The notes beneath the pieces are model-generated. The model was not told the DNA's origin and did not search any database. It saw only the letters and a program-made list of their open reading frames with translations. From Lasioglossum baleicum (taxonomy: Eukaryota > Arthropoda > Insecta > Hymenoptera > Halictidae), in the NCBI RefSeq assembly GCF_051020765.1, contig NW_027469083.1:2666001-2730000 (forward strand): a stretch of 64,000 bases of DNA, read 5' to 3'. The translations under genes were made by a program, and so were the position numbers. Every line of letters begins with the position of its first letter. Position 1 is the stretch's first letter. Of the stretch, positions 9,584 to 19,820 are shown one piece after another.

Positions 9584-10697
9584 AACTTCAAATATGATTT
9601 CTACTTTTTTATAAAAGATCTTTTCATGTAATTTTTATTAATAAATAATGTGTAAAACGTATTCTTCAATTTTTTTCCCTGACCTGAAAGAGAGAGAGAG
9701 AGGAAATTCTTATACAATAATAAATTTTTTTTATTTTAACGTATTCTTCAGTAACACTCTTACATTTTTCAACATTCTTCTTCTTCAGTAACACTCTTAT
9801 ACATTTATTCTATTAAATGATATAAAACTGATTGAGGATATCAAATAAGGTGGAGTTAGCACTCAAAGATTGGTTCTCGAATCCGACCAACAATTCCTCA
9901 GTCTCTGGATATCAAATCAAGCGGCGCTCACGTGATTAAACTCCTGACAAAAACAGATAATCTATAGTGAGAGAGTGGTGTAAGGTAATGTTCCCGGAGA
10001 AGATTGTGTTCGATCAGTTTTACATGTGTGCCTAATCTTCAGTATACATATGCATTACAAATTTTTAAAATAATGTACTTCAGTAACACTCTTATTTTGA
10101 ATAAAATAATGTAAAATCAAAACATCACGTCCAGGATAACAGTCTCTCTCTCTCTCTATCTTACCATACATCATCTGTTTCATGACTCAAGTTTAATCAC
10201 GTGATCACAACGTTAATTGATATGCACAGAGCGGGATATTGAAAGGATTGAAAATAAGATTCGAGAACTGACCTGTTCATGACAGAATTTTAATTATGTG
10301 ATCACTGCATGGAATTGCTCTTAAGACTCGAGAACTGACCTCTAGATAGCAGAATTTTAATTATGTGATCAGAGAATTGTTTTGATGACAAAATAATGCA
10401 GTCATAACATAATTAAAATTCTACCATGAACAGGTCAGATCTCGAATCTTAAGAGCAATTTCATGCAGTGATCACAGAATTAAAATTCTGTCATCTAGAG
10501 GTCAGTTCTCGAATCTTAAGAGCAATTCCTTCAAAAATCCTAGTCTGTGCATATCAAGTAAGGTGGTGATCACGTGATTAAACTCAGACCAGTAACAGAT
10601 GATGCAAAAGTATGATAAAGAACGAGACTGTTAACCTGGACGACATGATGTTGAATCAGTTTTACATTTTTCATTTTTTAAAAAAAATCTCGCGAAA
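9584..10697. repeat. convergent intergenic region with large imperfect inverted repeat
   Basis: 1.1 kb without genes between the 3' ends of the integrase and the 206-aa gene. About 10170-10375 pairs inversely with about 10405-10605, sharing TTAATCACGTGATCAC, CTAGAGGTCAGTTCTCGA and CTTAAGAGCAATT. ATCACGTGATTAAACT recurs near 9928, 10192 and 10570. GA and CT microsatellites lie at 9690 and 10143. It is present in both copies. It could be a terminator or replication region, or an old nested insertion. Confidence 0.6.
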
Positions 10698-11318
10698 TTA
10701 ACATCGCTTAGACGCTTCTAGCGCTATAACCTCGGCGCCCAAAGTCACCAGTTCACAATCTATTAGCGAGTTTTGATCGAAAGACCGGCTCTCGACAATT
10801 GTTTTGATAAAATTTTTTACTCTAACATTTTTTGAAATAACAACGAAATCGGCAAATTTTGCAGCAACGTCCGGAACGTTGTCTACTAATCCTATATACA
10901 TACTATCTATACAAAATTCTAAATTGTATATGTTACACATAGTTTTCTCAGTAATATATATATTTATGGTTGAGTTCGCTATTTTAATTAGCTCCCGTCC
11001 ATTCAGATTAACCATTTCCAAGGTCAAATTATCACCAAGTTTTATGCGCTCCATATTGCTTTGAATAATCGGTTTCGCGCGCAGCAACTCTCTCCATGTT
11101 TTAATTGAAAATAGAAGTTCATTTCCACGGCTATCACCGATAGCCAGCTCCGCATAAATGTCCTCTCCGATCCGTATGCCAAGTTCCAAATATTTGAAAT
11201 AATTCCCAGCTATGGAATATCTTCTACACAAAATCCGTACGGAACGTGATTGGGAACTAGTTGACAAATCGATCGGTTCTGGTTGAGAATATCTACAGCA
11301 GATTAATTTTTCAGACAT
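10698..11318 (-). CDS. conserved Polinton protein, unknown function (206 aa)
   Basis: Intact in both copies. It has the pattern ELAIGDSRGNEL near residue 60 and FCIDSMYIGL near 135, ending in a ..LIDCELVTLG.. segment. I recognise this as a protein type that accompanies arthropod Polinton polymerases, but no function is known to me. Mixed alpha/beta character; no signal peptide or membrane segment. ATG 11318 is preceded by a likely 48 bp 5'-UTR intron (11323-11370). Confidence 0.6.
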   Translation of the reverse strand: MSEKLICCRYSQPEPIDLSTSSQSRSVRILCRRYSIAGNYFKYLELGIRIGEDIYAELAIGDSRGNELLFSIKTWRELLRAKPIIQSNMERIKLGDNLTLEMVNLNGRELIKIANSTINIYITEKTMCNIYNLEFCIDSMYIGLVDNVPDVAAKFADFVVISKNVRVKNFIKTIVESRSFDQNSLIDCELVTLGAEVIALEASKRC

Positions 11319-11322
11319 CTTT

Positions 11323-11370
11323 CTAAATTTCTTTCACATTTTTTTTTTTATATATCTTTTTTCTACTTAC
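11323..11370 (-). other. probable 5'-UTR intron of 206-aa gene
   Basis: The donor GTAAGT starts at 11370 and the acceptor AATTTAG ends at 11323, four bases before the ATG. The interior is T/A rich. It is short but within the insect range. Copy B has the same at 50298-50345. Confidence 0.45.
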
Positions 11371-11624
11371 ATATCATCTTGGCTTTTCACAGACTCGTCA
11401 ATTTTTTGACAGTTGTCGAGCTGACGACGGTTGAACATCGTTCAAACCCACACTTTTCACCGTCTCACTCTCTCACGATGTTAACGTTTTCGTGGCGGTT
11501 GCTCGAGTATTCGGCCTGACGCTCGGATTGCATTGTTTTATAGAACCATTAATCTACATACCACTTCCTTGCTACAGATAGCGGTCAACAAAGTTTTTTT
11601 CAATCTCCATCCCAACACTTCCTT
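11371..11624. other. intergenic spacer between 206-aa gene and PolB
   Basis: No gene seen. It contains the presumed promoter of the minus-strand 206-aa gene and the 3' flank of PolB. No clear TATA box. Confidence 0.4.
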
Positions 11625-14600
11625 TTATGGCAATGAAACGATATTGTAATGTCCCCAAGGAAGTGTAGTGACCAAATTATCACAGATATACCGTTTATCG
11701 TCGTACGGACTTAACGCTAATTTCATTTCAGCTATGGAATACACTCGATGCTGTACCGACATTATACGTTTATTGTTAATGCTCTTTTCCGTATGATTAT
11801 GAAGACACTCGACATAGTCTTCAAAACTTATATCTCTGGCTGTGGCGTTTGTCCTAATGCCTTTGATTTTTTTCGTTTCGCGGCAGGTATCATCGTCGTC
11901 GCGCACGCGAGTAGCATACATTTTCGCGCGAAGCCCCACGAACTCAGTCATAATTTTGCCCCCGTTCTCATCCTTCATTAATCCCAGCATCTTTTTGTTC
12001 GCGATCGGAACGCCGTACGCGTTGTTCTCGACATAATTACTTGTATCGTATCGATGGATATCACGTTTCATCGTCTCATACACATCGTCGCAAGCGATCT
12101 CGTATATCAGACTGTCCGTGTCCGTGTACAAAATCTTGCAATTTTGTTGGAAATTGGGATACATGTACTCGTAATGAAAGCTGTACAAATGAGTTTTTGA
12201 TATATCCAATACGGACATGCCTATGTAGATGGGTTTGTGGAATTTGAGTAACAGCTTGTTTAGCTGTATCGCGACGAAATCCTCCGAAAACACGGTACAA
12301 CTGTGAAAATTTGGTCTGGCTATCAATTGCTCGACACCGTATCGACCGTCCCATCGGGAAAGCAATTTCACGTTCACGTGATTTCGAACGTTCTCCATTG
12401 TTTTTCCAAACACAGCGTTGTTCATTAATTTAAACAAATTTTTAGAAAAATCGTTAGTCGCCTCGGCGCGTAATTTCGTGTTAAAAATCGATATAGCCGT
12501 GCAACCATCGCGATTGTTGAAACTCTAGAATTCGATAAATTTTCTTCAATTTTAGGTTATGCTTTAAACTTTGCTGTAAATACCGATAGTGCAGAACGTA
12601 TCGCTCCTTATCGCGAAGCGTTGCCATCAACTTTCTCTGCCGGCTCGAGTCGGTCGCCGTGTCGTGACTCGGACAGAACGGTAGATCCGCGTGAGCATCG
12701 TGAATTTCACTAGGATACTCTAAATCAACCTCCAAAATGTATCCTACAGGGCTGTCGATTGGAACGGATTCAACGTTGAAATTCTCTATGTCCTCCACCC
12801 ATCGAAAGTCTCTGTACGGTAGAGGTTGCGACATAGCCCAACCGTATAAATTGTTAACGTCGAAATACATTAGATAGGTTGACGGTTTGCTGGAGTCATA
12901 TTTTGGTAAATACTTGTTGTTTGCACACGCATATCTCTGAGAACATTGGCTCAATCCGCCGCGTATTCCTCGCTCCACGAATAAAAGCATGTCCACGTCC
13001 GTGAACAACTCCAATTCGATCTTAGTCATTTTCAGCATCACGTCCCACGCGAAAGGGGGAAGCGTGTAATAATGCGCCGGATCGAGTTTATAGTTCTCGA
13101 GACAGTCGTCGCGGAAATTTTCGAAAACATCAGCCAATAACAACACATCCAATTTCAAATACAAATCGCTGTACTGTCCCAACGTTTTTATAGCGAAACG
13201 CGACCAAACCGTGCTCGCGTGAACGTAATCGGCGTCCGATATCCCCCTGTCGCAAAGCTGATTGTAAAATGCCTCGCGCGACGGCAAACACGTGTCGTTT
13301 AATTTGTCGTACGACGCCAGATAGTCGTACGGAAAGACGCCTTTTCTAGTCAAGAGATTGAAATCGTCGACGTTGAGATGATCAAATTGATTTCGTACAA
13401 CGCGTAATTTGTTTTTGCCCAGATACGATGATAACTTGTCCAAACTCGAATTCAAGAACTTGAAGGAATCGATAAATCGAAACTTCAACAACTTTGCATA
13501 ATTTCTCTTTTCATCTTTATTCGCAACAACTTTCGTGAACGAGATGTACCGCTCTTTTGTCAACGGCAACACAGCTATCTTACCCTCGAACGTGTTTGCT
13601 AATTCTTTAATAATGAAATGCGCATCGTAGCCGGACAAATTGTGAAAGACCACCGGTATCACGTACGAAGATTGATAACCTAAATTACACGCGATATGCG
13701 CCGGACCGCGATACGCTCCCGTAAAATGACAATGATCGTGTACTTTTGTGTCGGAACTGCTGAACGGCTGCTCGCACACATGACAATGCGTAGCCGTCTG
13801 AAAATTTAACTCCTGTCTTTCAGTTAGTTCGTCCATAGGTACCGTTTTGTCGAATATCGGCTGTAATTTATTGCTTATATCATGCAACTTTGCAGCGAAC
13901 CACGCGGCACATCCCTCTTCCTTGCGACAAGCTCGATACTCGCACAAAGAAGAGTCGTAGCGGCAATGCATGTAATAACCTATGCTGAACGCGTGGTGAT
14001 GCTGATACAGCGAGCGTGCTCCACGACCTTGTCCTTCCTGCTTCTCCAACAGACATTCCAAATCGGCGTAGATAACGAACGGCGCCTGTTCTTTGTGCAC
14101 ATAGTTCTTAAACTGCAACCACTTATCTTCTTCCGATACTGGAAGTGACAGAGCGCAATCGTTCATCCGTTCACAATCGATCGTATGAACGTTTAATTTC
14201 TCCAGCGTGTAGAAATATTGTAAACATCTGAAAGAAAAAAAACATTTCTCTCTCTTTGCTTTCAAGAATTAAAAAAACAATCTTACCGATCGCAAATATA
14301 CTTCATACACTTATGCTTGCTAAGCTGCGACGAAACCAATCGTGGCAAATTTCGTATACACACGTAATGACCGCGCGTTTTCGCCTCATTCTGTAGAAAC
14401 AACAAGTTGACGTGCCTCATCCGTTTCTTCTCGGTCAGATGAAGCGTTACACACCTCTTGTCCACCCATTCGAACACATTCACGGAAATGTCGTTCTCTC
14501 TTTCGAATTTCCGAATGTCTTTGAACGGCATCGGTAGTGTATAACCTTCGGTTCGAAGCACCGTCTGGTAGCGAGGATACGATGATAAACGTGATGTATT

Positions 14601-15392
14601 TTTTTCTACCGGATAGAGACCCGCCACTATCGCCCAAAAAAAGCATGCTTCATCGTTGCTGATCACGTTCACGATCGCTCTCTTCAACTGTATATTTCGA
14701 GGCACGATAACGCAGCAACCGGCCTGTAATGGCTGGTATTTGTTGCAGCTCACTATCAGATGCAGTATCTTCGATAACGCCCACCCGCTGTCTCGTTCTT
14801 GAAACTCTTCCATCGATGCTAAAATCGGCGGCACAACGTCCTTCAGGTACCATCGGCGTAGATTACTGGTTCGAAACAGCACAACGTTTCGCGTACCGAA
14901 ACTTTTCACCGAAACCTCGTCGCGCAGCACAAATTCCGCCTCCAACCTAACGTTCACTTTCAACGACGAATGAGCGTTCAAAAATTCCGTGACACGTCCC
15001 GTAATCATCCGTTTCGCGTGTTGTAAAAATTTGCGCGGATCGATATGTTCGATGTTAATAACGATACCGGTCGATATGCGATTGCTAAACGCCGACTCGA
15101 CAGTCTCCCAACGAAGCGTCGAGGCTCTCGCACCAACACCACGTAAACCTCCACCGACCCGTGAAATATTATAGCTCAACGAAACGTTCAAACTTTTCAT
15201 GCGACACATGATCGATGCTAAACTAAATCTCGCGCCCATCGTCAATTCATCCTTCATACATGTTAGATAATTGATACAGCACTGTAGAGACTCGATGTAT
15301 GAGCGAGACCATTCGCGATACTCATCGACAGTTCTAACCATCATCGACATGCGTGTCAAACACCTTAACATTTTTTTCAACGTTTGAATCAT
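11625..15392 (-). pseudogene. PolB: protein-primed type B DNA polymerase (spliced, one-base frame break)
   Basis: Replicates the Polinton from a terminal protein. Exon 1 is 15392-14287, intron 14286-14228 (GTAAG...TTTCAG) and exon 2 from 14227. Exo motifs: YADLEC (near 14060), NLSGYDAHF (near 13640) and LKLDVLLLADVFE (near 13150). Pol motifs: YFDVNNLYG (near 12850), NNAVFGK (near 12420) and YTDTDSL (12128-12111). Cys/His clusters around 14230 and 13760 look like zinc fingers. Exon 2 stops at 12481-12483, just after an A5 run (plus strand); homology resumes at once in another frame and runs to 11625. The break is shared by both copies. The start is uncertain: ATG 15392 is the first in frame, 15350 is an alternative. 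Confidence 0.93.
14228..14286 (-). other. 59 bp spliceosomal intron in PolB
   Basis: Donor CG|GTAAGA, pyrimidine-rich 3' end TTTTTTTTCTTTCAG, phase 2. Retention gives an immediate stop (CGG TAA). The flanking exons join the conserved KYICDR and CLQYFY segments. Confidence 0.85.
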
Positions 15393-15716
15393 CTTGTTGC
15401 ACAAAATATTTTTTCAACTTCAATTTAATGTCATCCGTTAAATTTCCTGTTCTCAAAAACGTAATTACACTTCGCATCCAACGATGCGGCGTTCGCCCGT
15501 CTCGATGATATCCAGTATCGTTGCTGGCGAATCGATCGCGGGCCATCGCGCCACGACTTGACTAAATCTTTTCGTATAAAAGAAACATACGCGACTCGTT
15601 GCATCGTTTCGCATTAAACGTACTATCAACGTTTTCTGCTCAATGGGAAAACTATCGTCCAAATACAAATTTATAACGCGAACCCAAGCCAAACTTTTTA
15701 ACGTTGGGACAGGCAT
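15334..15716 (-). other. two overlapping small frames upstream of PolB, possibly one broken gene
   Basis: Frame 1 (15716-15465, 83 codons) opens with MPVPTLKSLAWV. Frame 2 (15546-15334, 70 codons) opens with MARDRFASND and has a protein-like composition (WMRSVITFLRTG). The protein-like part of frame 1 ends about where frame 2 begins, so a one-base shift near 15545 is possible. Both are unchanged in copy B. The first frame's PTLKSLA start resembles PSLQAFA of the next gene upstream. Function unknown. Confidence 0.35.
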
Positions 15717-15756
15717 CTCTCTCTTTTAAAAAAAAAAAAAAAAAAAAAAGGTTGAA

Positions 15757-16176
15757 TCAAATACGTAAATGAAGTATACGTCTTTTCAACGGTAAAAATG
15801 GCGGAATCAAATCCGATAAACCGTATTCTCGACGGTGACATTCCCCCACACGAACATAATCGGTTCTACGGTATCGAAGCACCACAATATTCAAATGTCT
15901 CACCAACTGTCCTTCAGGTTTTAAAAACACAAACACGTTTAAAATATCAATACGCCCCTTCTGCACTTCGTTCAACAAGTCCAACGGACTAAACATGGAA
16001 ACCGCCACGTACGGGACAATGACCGATCTTTCACGAAAAACACAGTAAATCTTGCACGAAAGAACGCGAAAATATTGTTCAAGAATATTCTGATGCAAAA
16101 CGGTATGAATGCCGAATTCAAATAACTTCGTCGCAGCGAACGCCTGCAACGATGGCACGTTAGCGAACCGCATCAT
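15757..16176 (-). CDS. hypothetical Polinton protein (139 aa)
   Basis: Begins MMRFANVPSLQAFAATKLFEFG. It is the outermost gene on this side of the element, transcribed away from the right terminus, and intact in both copies. The N-terminal pattern PSL..(L/F)A..K repeats in the small frame at 15716. No recognised domain. An A22 run at 15728-15749 separates it from that frame. Confidence 0.45.
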   Translation of the reverse strand: MMRFANVPSLQAFAATKLFEFGIHTVLHQNILEQYFRVLSCKIYCVFRERSVIVPYVAVSMFSPLDLLNEVQKGRIDILNVFVFLKPEGQLVRHLNIVVLRYRRTDYVRVGECHRREYGLSDLIPPFLPLKRRILHLRI

Positions 16177-16844
16177 TCTTTACACATCCCATTATTTCAC
16201 GCAATATTTAAACAGCTTGAAATACAAAGGATGTGGTCCTACAGATAACCCGATCGCGCAGAATGTAAATCCCCACTGAAAAAATACGGAAACGTGATAG
16301 ATAAGGAAATCGTTCCACATAATATTACAACTTAAAAAATCTTTAAAAATACGTGTGGTCTTACAGATAACAATGCCTTGCAAGACAGGATGCGAAACGT
16401 GTTCGGACATGATCCCCACCCAAAAGATAATGATAACCACGCATGAAATAACAAGGTCGATGACACGCTATTTCATGGAAAAATTTAATGAAGAATACTA
16501 ACGTGTTCCCCCCTCCCCCACCCAAAAGATTGACCTACATAATATTTACAGAATAATAAAACGCGGAAAAAATTTAATGAAGAATACTAATGTGTTCCCC
16601 ACCCAAAAGATTGACCTACATAATATTTACAGAATAATAAAACGCGGAAAAAGATAGAATAATAAAACGCGGAAAAAGATAAGGAAACAAAGACGGCACC
16701 GGAAATGATAACGATAAGGAAAACCGCAAGGCGCGTCGGAAATCAAGGAAAACCGCAAGAAATCAAGATGGCGCCAGAGCCGAACGCTATTTCACGACAA
16801 CGGAAATTCACTTCCTGAGTTAGAATCCCCATAGGTACACTACT
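16177..16844. repeat. right subterminal and terminal region of copy A
   Basis: Non-coding and AT rich. It holds three partial repeats of a segment with CACCCAAAAGATTGACCTACATAA and AATAATAAAACGCGGAAAAA, then a degenerate version of the left TIR ending GGTACACTACT. Relative to copy B's outer end it is rearranged, with small duplications and a shortened GATAAGGAAA cluster. The 82-codon frame at 16192-16440 lies inside this repeat-like sequence and is not believable. Confidence 0.8.
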
Positions 16845-17906
16845 GACATCTGTAAGGAAAAAATAAAATCCAGGTCAGGTTAATTTTTATTAAAATTGAT
16901 TATAAAAAAAGGTACCACAATTACGAATATAAAATTTCGCGCGCGCCAAAGAACTGTGTTTACGGAACCTTTAAATGGACACAAAATAAATGACCCCCGC
17001 CGATTATGAATACGAAATTTCGAAAAAAAAAATTTTCTGTAAATGTTACGCGTTACACTTGTGTTATATGAATACGAAATATTGCAAAAAATCGATTGTC
17101 ACGATAAAATTTTGGTAACAAAGGCGATCTAGATTGGGCGCCGAAAAAAGAAGGTTCGAGAAGAAGTATCAAAAGCTCTCATGATTTATTTAAACATATT
17201 TCAACGAATTGCAGCAATGTAGTACGTCATTTGTAATGAAAGATTATTTGATGTTATAGGATCGGATTTTTCCAAGATCCCTGTTTCTGATCACAGACAC
17301 TCTGTTAAACTGAAGCACTTCAATTTAACATGCACTATTTCATATATTGGATGATTGCAAAAGCTCATACTCAATTTACCTCGTGAACTTGTCTGAAACT
17401 AAACGTGCAACTTCTACGGAAAAGGAAATCACAAGTTGTAAAATGTTCGGAGATAATTATAGAAAACAGAGTTACAGACTATATAATTGATTAATAAAAC
17501 TGTTATTTATCCCAAATAGGGTACGAACTTTTGCAAACACATTACTAATACATTACGTTTAGTAATACATTATTGGCTAACGATTGAAGGCTGTTAAAGG
17601 ATCTGGTAAAGAATCATTGGTCATGGACTTTAGAAAATGACGAAAAGATATTATATCTTAAATATAAACATATTATTAATATATTCAACGAAAAATATCC
17701 TGCATCGCTTATGGGAAGCAGTAGTTAGATTTTTAAAAAAATACTGTCCACACTTGGACATCAGTCAATTATACATATAGGGGAAAATTATAAAAAGATT
17801 TTCTTGTGGTCAAACAATGGATTATATGTACTTACTTAGACTACATTATCCTAACAACTAGTCAATTCACTCATAAGAGCACGTCAAGATAAAATTGACT
17901 AACATC

Positions 17907-18341
17907 TTACATTCTAATACATCTACTACGCCTCGAAGTTATTGAACCCACGCTCGCCACACTCTGCACTGGATTTCGAGGAATTTTTCGAACCACTCCA
18001 GTTTTGGTTCTGACGAAAGGAACAACTCTTCTCACCTGTGCAGGAATTATTAGATCCCTCTGTACAATCGTTCTCGGCTCATCCACAGCTTCCCCTCGAA
18101 AACGTTCATTCATTATCCGCATTGCACGTTGCTTATGATGCCTAGCGGTTTGCCTTAGGATCTTGTCCGCCCTACATACATTTAACCATTTCCGTGACAC
18201 TTGAGCAGCGCAAAGCAGAGACTTAGGCTCCAACTTGCGTAGAATCAGCTGGGATATCTCCGGCGGGAGTTCAGAAATGAAATCCAACTTGGCAGGTTCC
18301 AGTAGTCCTAGCGCACGGAGGAAAGACCTGAAGAACTCCAT
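17907..18341 (-). CDS. short F-box protein, array unit 1
   Basis: 144 aa. Residues 21-63 form an F-box: FISELPPEI, then ILRKLEPKSLLCAAQVSRKW with the conserved Leu25-Pro26 and Trp52. F-box proteins bind Skp1 in SCF ubiquitin ligases and recruit targets through a second domain. Here no WD40, LRR or other known domain follows, only an 80-residue basic, Arg-rich tail. The F-box itself resembles the FBXW7/Cdc4 type. A single exon follows a TATA box (18394-18401) by 53 bp. The gene is repeated intact in all ten units, with few substitutions (sites 4, 42, 68, 85). This unit has Leu42 and Ala85. Confidence 0.85.
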   Translation of the reverse strand: MEFFRSFLRALGLLEPAKLDFISELPPEISQLILRKLEPKSLLCAAQVSRKWLNVCRADKILRQTARHHKQRAMRIMNERFRGEAVDEPRTIVQRDLIIPAQVRRVVPFVRTKTGVVRKIPRNPVQSVASVGSITSRRSRCIRM

Positions 18342-18393
18342 GTTGCCGCTGCAGCGTCAGGATCTCTAATGATCTACTGTTCCAAATTTTGGG

Positions 18394-18401
18394 TTTATAT
18401 A
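18394..18401 (-). promoter_or_regulatory. TATA box of F-box gene
   Basis: TATATAAA on the minus strand, 53 bp before the ATG. A CCAAT box (18445-18449, plus-strand reading) lies about 45 bp further upstream. Both are preserved in every unit. Confidence 0.6.
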
Positions 18402-19597
18402 CCCTTGGTTACGGTTGATCGCCTGTTCCGGTTCGGTGACCCGACCAATCAGGATCGAGCTCGGATGAATTTATGTTTGTCATTGTTATGTTAACTTGCT
18501 GTTGAATGCACGCATCTGGACATAAATCGTTGAATTTGTTTGCCGTATATCAAACTCTAGGGAAATGTTTCTGTTTGGAATACCTTATGAAAATGTTTCA
18601 TTTTGGAATACGCTATGAAATATGTAGATAACATAAATTTACATCTTAAGATGTTTTCTTTCAATGACATAGGGAGTGGTATAGGTATGATGTTTAACCC
18701 ACCGTCGGACGGAGCGGTTCTAGGAGATACATCAATCACTATTTTGTGCAGTGTGATACATCCTTAAGCGGCGCGAACCCCTGGCCACTAGTAGCTTAAT
18801 GTAAATGCTGTAATGCTGATTAGTTTTACATATCAGAGACACATTGTATTAACCCTCATACGCTCCTCAAGAATATTTTCCTCAATCCGCGAGTGGTTCG
18901 TAAGTCGGTCCGGATTGAGATCAGCTTGAGCCCAACGCTAGATTTCTAAAAACCGCGCGGAAATTGCGTAACAGCAACGGAGGAAATTAAGGGGCCGCCA
19001 CACCGCTTAGGGAAACTAAATTCCTCAATTTCGAACAAATTTCGGATCTTATGGTTAGGACAGAGACGGAACGAAGCTAGCAGCCACTAGTGCGATAAAG
19101 ATGGTACATTAGATAGAAGTCCAGACTTTGTAAACTCAAACGTCGAAAAAAACTTCTTTTTTATATTGATGTTCCCTGACACCCCCCCCCCCCCCGCGGA
19201 GAGGGGAAATTAGTTTAGATTGCCCCGAGGCCGACAAAATCCCCCGACCCGCTAGGTCATACCGGGAGTTTAGAGGGAATCAGAGTCAATCTCAGTCCTG
19301 AACTAAAAAGAGAGGAAATTCTGGTGGAGGACAGGCGCAAAGTTTAGTATTTTGTTCCTACCACCCCCGAGTAGGGTGTCATTTGAAAGAGCTCGGGAAG
19401 AGGTATTGAGCCTCATAGGCTAGGAGCGCCTCCGAGGTCATCCGAAGGGCGTATAGCGTTTCTCGTAAATTAGAAAAGTTCTGTATGTATTTGGAGTCGC
19501 GAGGGCATTAGGATCTCGATCCCGAGGTCAGAGTGGAGGTGCCTTTGACTTTGAAAATTCTGACAAAGCCAAAGGTCTTGGAAATCTTTTTCAGATT

Positions 19598-19622
19598 TTC
19601 AAGGTCAAGGTCAAGGTCAAAG
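19598..19622 (+). promoter_or_regulatory. tandem AGGTCA nuclear-receptor-type half-sites
   Basis: TCAAGGTCA is repeated head to tail (three AGGTCA plus a degenerate AAAGGTG). TCAAGGTCA is the classic extended half-site bound by FTZ-F1/ERR-type monomeric receptors. It lies ~40 bp upstream of TATAAATT at 19661 and is conserved in all units. Binding is not shown. Confidence 0.4.
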
Positions 19623-19660
19623 GTGCAGGCGGGATCAGGAACCTCCCCCGAAGGTCGCCA

Positions 19661-19668
19661 TATAAATT
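19661..19668 (+). promoter_or_regulatory. possible plus-strand TATA box in array unit
   Basis: TATAAATT follows the AGGTCA cluster. It would drive a transcript running into the next unit. No convincing ORF follows, so any product would be non-coding. Present in all units. Confidence 0.25.
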
Positions 19669-19820
19669 TGCGGTGTAGAGCGACAAAAAGTAGTGAAAAA
19701 TGGCATAGAATAGGTTACTTTAGCAATTAAGGATTTAGGTTTTAGGCTGCGTGCGGATAGGAATAGTGTTAAACGGTTAGATTTAAGAGTGCGGTTTCAA
19801 TATTTCATATAGTTTGGATT

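Larger units (their letters stand above)
1..16844. mobile_element. Polinton/Maverick copy A (left end outside window)
   Basis: Large self-replicating virus-like DNA transposon, recognised by its gene set: PolB, retroviral-type integrase, packaging ATPase, adenain-like protease and capsid protein. The right end is ...GGTACACTACT at 16844, followed by GACATC, which is the target duplication seen at both ends of copy B. Polintons begin with AG, end with CT and make 6 bp duplications, and this fits. The copy is collinear and nearly identical with 41738-56264, apart from a 2.76 kb insertion at 2843 and a shorter right end. The left part, including the capsid gene and left TIR, is not in the window. 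Confidence 0.95.
16845..19820. repeat. F-box tandem repeat, unit 1 (2976 bp)
   Basis: I set the unit border at GACATCTGTAAGG, the point where the Polintons are inserted. In order: AT-rich DNA, the F-box gene on the minus strand (17907-18341) with TATA and CCAAT boxes, a ~800 bp spacer, a poly-C run (19182-19195, C14), a GC-richer block, tandem AGGTCA half-sites (19598-19622) and a plus-strand TATAAATT (19661). About 2.5 kb is without any gene I can support. This unit alone has GAATGCACG at 18501. Confidence 0.95.

Noticed and set aside
16192..16440. 82-codon minus-strand frame near the right end of copy A (also 55166-55414)
   Set aside because: Contains duplicated subterminal repeat pieces (ACAGATAAC, CACCCAAAAGAT) and no recognisable domain.
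18557..18739. 60-codon minus-strand frame repeated in each array unit
   Set aside because: Low-complexity context, no promoter or domain; it recurs only because the unit recurs.
19182..19195. Poly-C run as a functional element
   Set aside because: Its length varies from 10 to 14 between units, as expected for a slipping homopolymer; no reason to assign a role.
19533..19730. 65-codon plus-strand frame over the AGGTCA cluster
   Set aside because: Its codons are the nuclear-receptor-like repeats and a poly-Arg/Ser translation of them; length differs between units (61 or 65), and there is no sign of coding constraint.
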